DNA from: Actinomycetes bacterium
Lineage (GTDB): Bacteria > Actinomycetota > Coriobacteriia > WRKU01
Direction: 5' to 3'
DNA length: 12,230 nt
NCBI GenBank assembly: GCA_009781565.1
Contig: WQXV01000013.1
Location: 1 to 12,230 of the forward strand
The translations under genes were made by a program, and so were the position numbers. This document shows positions 11,030 through 12,230 of this stretch, piece after piece. Below the pieces are notes generated by a model that did not search any database, was not told the origin of the DNA, and saw only the letters and a program-made list of their open reading frames with translations. Position 1 is the first letter of the stretch. Each line of letters begins with the position of its first letter.

Positions 11030-12230
11030 TTATCGGCTGGCTGACTTTGAAGGTGCCGATCTGCGTACCTTCGCAACGATCATAATCACACACCCTGTCA
11101 GCATGAAAGCGCTTACCGAGAACAGGTTCGAGGTATCGCCGGTCGTCGGAACCATCGGGTTGGGCGTAGGCTGGACCGGCGGATGCACGGGCGCCTTGAT
11201 ATACCGGTTGGTGAAGACGAACTCGGGCTGCGCGATCCGCGCGAACGCAAGGCTGTGCTGACGTCCCGCAGCAAACGCAGTGAGCACCTTGTCGGCTGGT
11301 GTATCGAGCTTGACCGGGCGTGTCTGCTCGACGGTCGTACCGATGCCGAGCTGTCCATTCGCATTGGCGCCCCACGCCCACAATGCTCCCTGTGCATCCA
11401 GAGCCAAGCTATGCGAGCCGCCGGCTGCGATCGCCGTCACCGCCCCGAGCTGACCGGAATCTGCGAGGTCGCTCACCTCGACGGGAAGCGACTGGGTGGC
11501 GTGGCTCCCGACTCCCAGCTGGCCACTGTTGTTGTAACCATACGCCCACAAGGAACCGTCCGCTGCTAGCGCAAGACTGTGGGAGGCTCCGGCAGCGATC
11601 GCCGTCACCTGCGTGTCGGCTAGTGCTGCGACCTGGGTCGGGGTGTGCCGATCGACGAGGTCACCCATACCGAGCTGCCCGTAACCGTTGTAACCCCAGC
11701 AAAATAGTGACCCGTCAGAGCCGACCGCTATGCTGTGTTGGGTACCGGCAGCGATTTGCGTCACCTTCACGTCCGCCAGTCCCGTGACCTCGACCGGGCT
11801 GGGATGCTGATCCGTCGTACCGTCACCGAGCTGGCCCTGAGAGTTTTCGCCCCAGGCCCAGACGCGACCGTCGTCGCTAAGCGCCAAGCTAAATGAGTCG
11901 CCACCCGCGATCGCGACGATGTCTTTACCGTCAAGCGCCGCCACCTGGGTTGGGACGTTGCGGTGGCTGTAATCGCTCAAACCGAGCTGGCCGAAGGCGT
12001 TATAGCCCCACGTCCACACGGTGCCGTCTGCGGCGAGCGCCAGGCTGTGATATCCGCCAGCAGCCACCGCGATGATATCCTTGCCGTCAAGCGCGGTGAC
12101 GCGCGTCGGGTTGGTCCGCTCGTCAGTGGTGCCGTCACCGAGTTGTCCGTTGGCATTGAATCCCCACGCCCAGACGGTGCCGTCTGCGGCGAGCGCCAGG
12201 CTATGGTAGTCCCCTGCCGCGAGCGCGGTG
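11030..12230 (-). CDS. RCC1-repeat surface protein with C-terminal sortase-like signal (5' end outside window)
   Basis: The frame is open to the window edge, so the N-terminus is missing; 399 codons plus TAA are visible. It contains six near-complete RCC1 repeats of about 51-56 residues and the first part of a seventh, each with the pattern AAGxxHSLAL...DGxxWxWGxNxxGQLG. RCC1 repeats form seven-bladed propellers used for binding partners. After the last repeat comes a Pro-rich spacer (APVHPPVQPTPNPM), then VPTTGD (about 11135-11152), a hydrophobic segment (SVSAFMLTGCVIMIVA) and a basic tail (KVRR...). That is the layout of an LPxTG sortase substrate with Val in the first place. The protein is probably exported and linked to the cell wall; its partner is unknown. 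Neighbouring repeats share DNA: 29 identical bases at 12018-12046 and 12174-12202, one repeat (156 bp) apart. The GTG at 12067 is an internal codon, not the start. Confidence 0.9.
   Translation of the reverse strand, partial: TALAAGDYHSLALAADGTVWAWGFNANGQLGDGTTDERTNPTRVTALDGKDIIAVAAGGYHSLALAADGTVWTWGYNAFGQLGLSDYSHRNVPTQVAALDGKDIVAIAGGDSFSLALSDDGRVWAWGENSQGQLGDGTTDQHPSPVEVTGLADVKVTQIAAGTQHSIAVGSDGSLFCWGYNGYGQLGMGDLVDRHTPTQVAALADTQVTAIAAGASHSLALAADGSLWAYGYNNSGQLGVGSHATQSLPVEVSDLADSGQLGAVTAIAAGGSHSLALDAQGALWAWGANANGQLGIGTTVEQTRPVKLDTPADKVLTAFAAGRQHSLAFARIAQPEFVFTNRYIKAPVHPPVQPTPNPMVPTTGDTSNLFSVSAFMLTGCVIMIVAKVRRSAPSKSASR

Noticed and set aside
10857..11381. 174-codon minus frame as a full gene
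   Set aside because: Its first two thirds are the shadow of the RCC1 C-terminus (Arg/Ala/Cys-rich); only the last 56 codons are kept, as a doubtful remnant.
11030..12230. Regular repeats read as a CRISPR array
   Set aside because: Units are about 150 bp, imperfect and translate in frame as RCC1 repeats.

Overview
The window looks like chromosomal DNA of an anaerobic or microaerophilic Gram-positive bacterium, most likely an actinobacterium of the Coriobacteriia type. This is an inference. It rests on a rubredoxin plus flavodiiron oxygen/NO-scavenging operon, a secreted C-terminal beta-propeller protein, DUF975 and PadR/HAAS membrane-protein genes, a sortase-type surface protein, a lipoprotein PepD, and starts led by strong Shine-Dalgarno sequences. 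GATC is strongly over-represented in the core genes. I cannot name a species.

Layout. A 5'-truncated beta-propeller gene (+, 1-1185) converges on a DUF975 membrane protein gene (-, 1290-2360), with a strong hairpin terminator between them. Then comes a compact + operon (2546-3994): two very short rubredoxins and a flavodiiron protein whose start overlaps the second rubredoxin's stop. It closes at a bidirectional terminator shared with a minus-strand block (4050-7577). Read in its own direction that block is: a secreted PepD-like dipeptidase lipoprotein; a textbook promoter with a dyad in its spacer; a PadR repressor; a HAAS-type multi-pass membrane protein translated in tandem with it; and a small signal-peptide/transmembrane protein. 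Divergently, a MarR repressor and a DUF6544-like anchored protein form a two-gene operon (7754-9087), driven by a near-consensus promoter carrying two operator-like dyads 21 bp apart. A tRNA-Arg(ACG) gene (9216-9292) follows. On the minus strand there is then a complete HipB/HipA toxin-antitoxin operon (9306-10780), whose promoter carries two TGACTA-N8-TA(G/T)TCA operators. The window ends inside a large minus-strand RCC1-repeat surface protein with a C-terminal sortase-like signal (11030-12230).

How the genes work together. Rubredoxins 1 and 2 are the expected electron donors to the flavodiiron protein, which reduces O2 or NO. PadR probably represses itself and the HAAS membrane protein. MarR probably represses itself and the DUF6544-like protein. 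HipB neutralises HipA and probably represses hipBA. The stretch from the tRNA-Arg gene onward, with a toxin-antitoxin pair, a possible gene remnant and a repeat-rich surface protein, has an accessory character. No gene-free stretch exceeds 300 bases. The largest gaps are 10781-11029 (hipBA promoter plus a possible gene remnant), 2361-2545 (upstream of the rubredoxins and the DUF975 gene) and 7578-7753 (the marR control region).

I did not find a clearly new multi-gene system. The best leads are the three self-contained repressor/operator arrangements, the sortase-anchored RCC1 protein, the miniaturised rubredoxin pair and the secreted PepD homologue.
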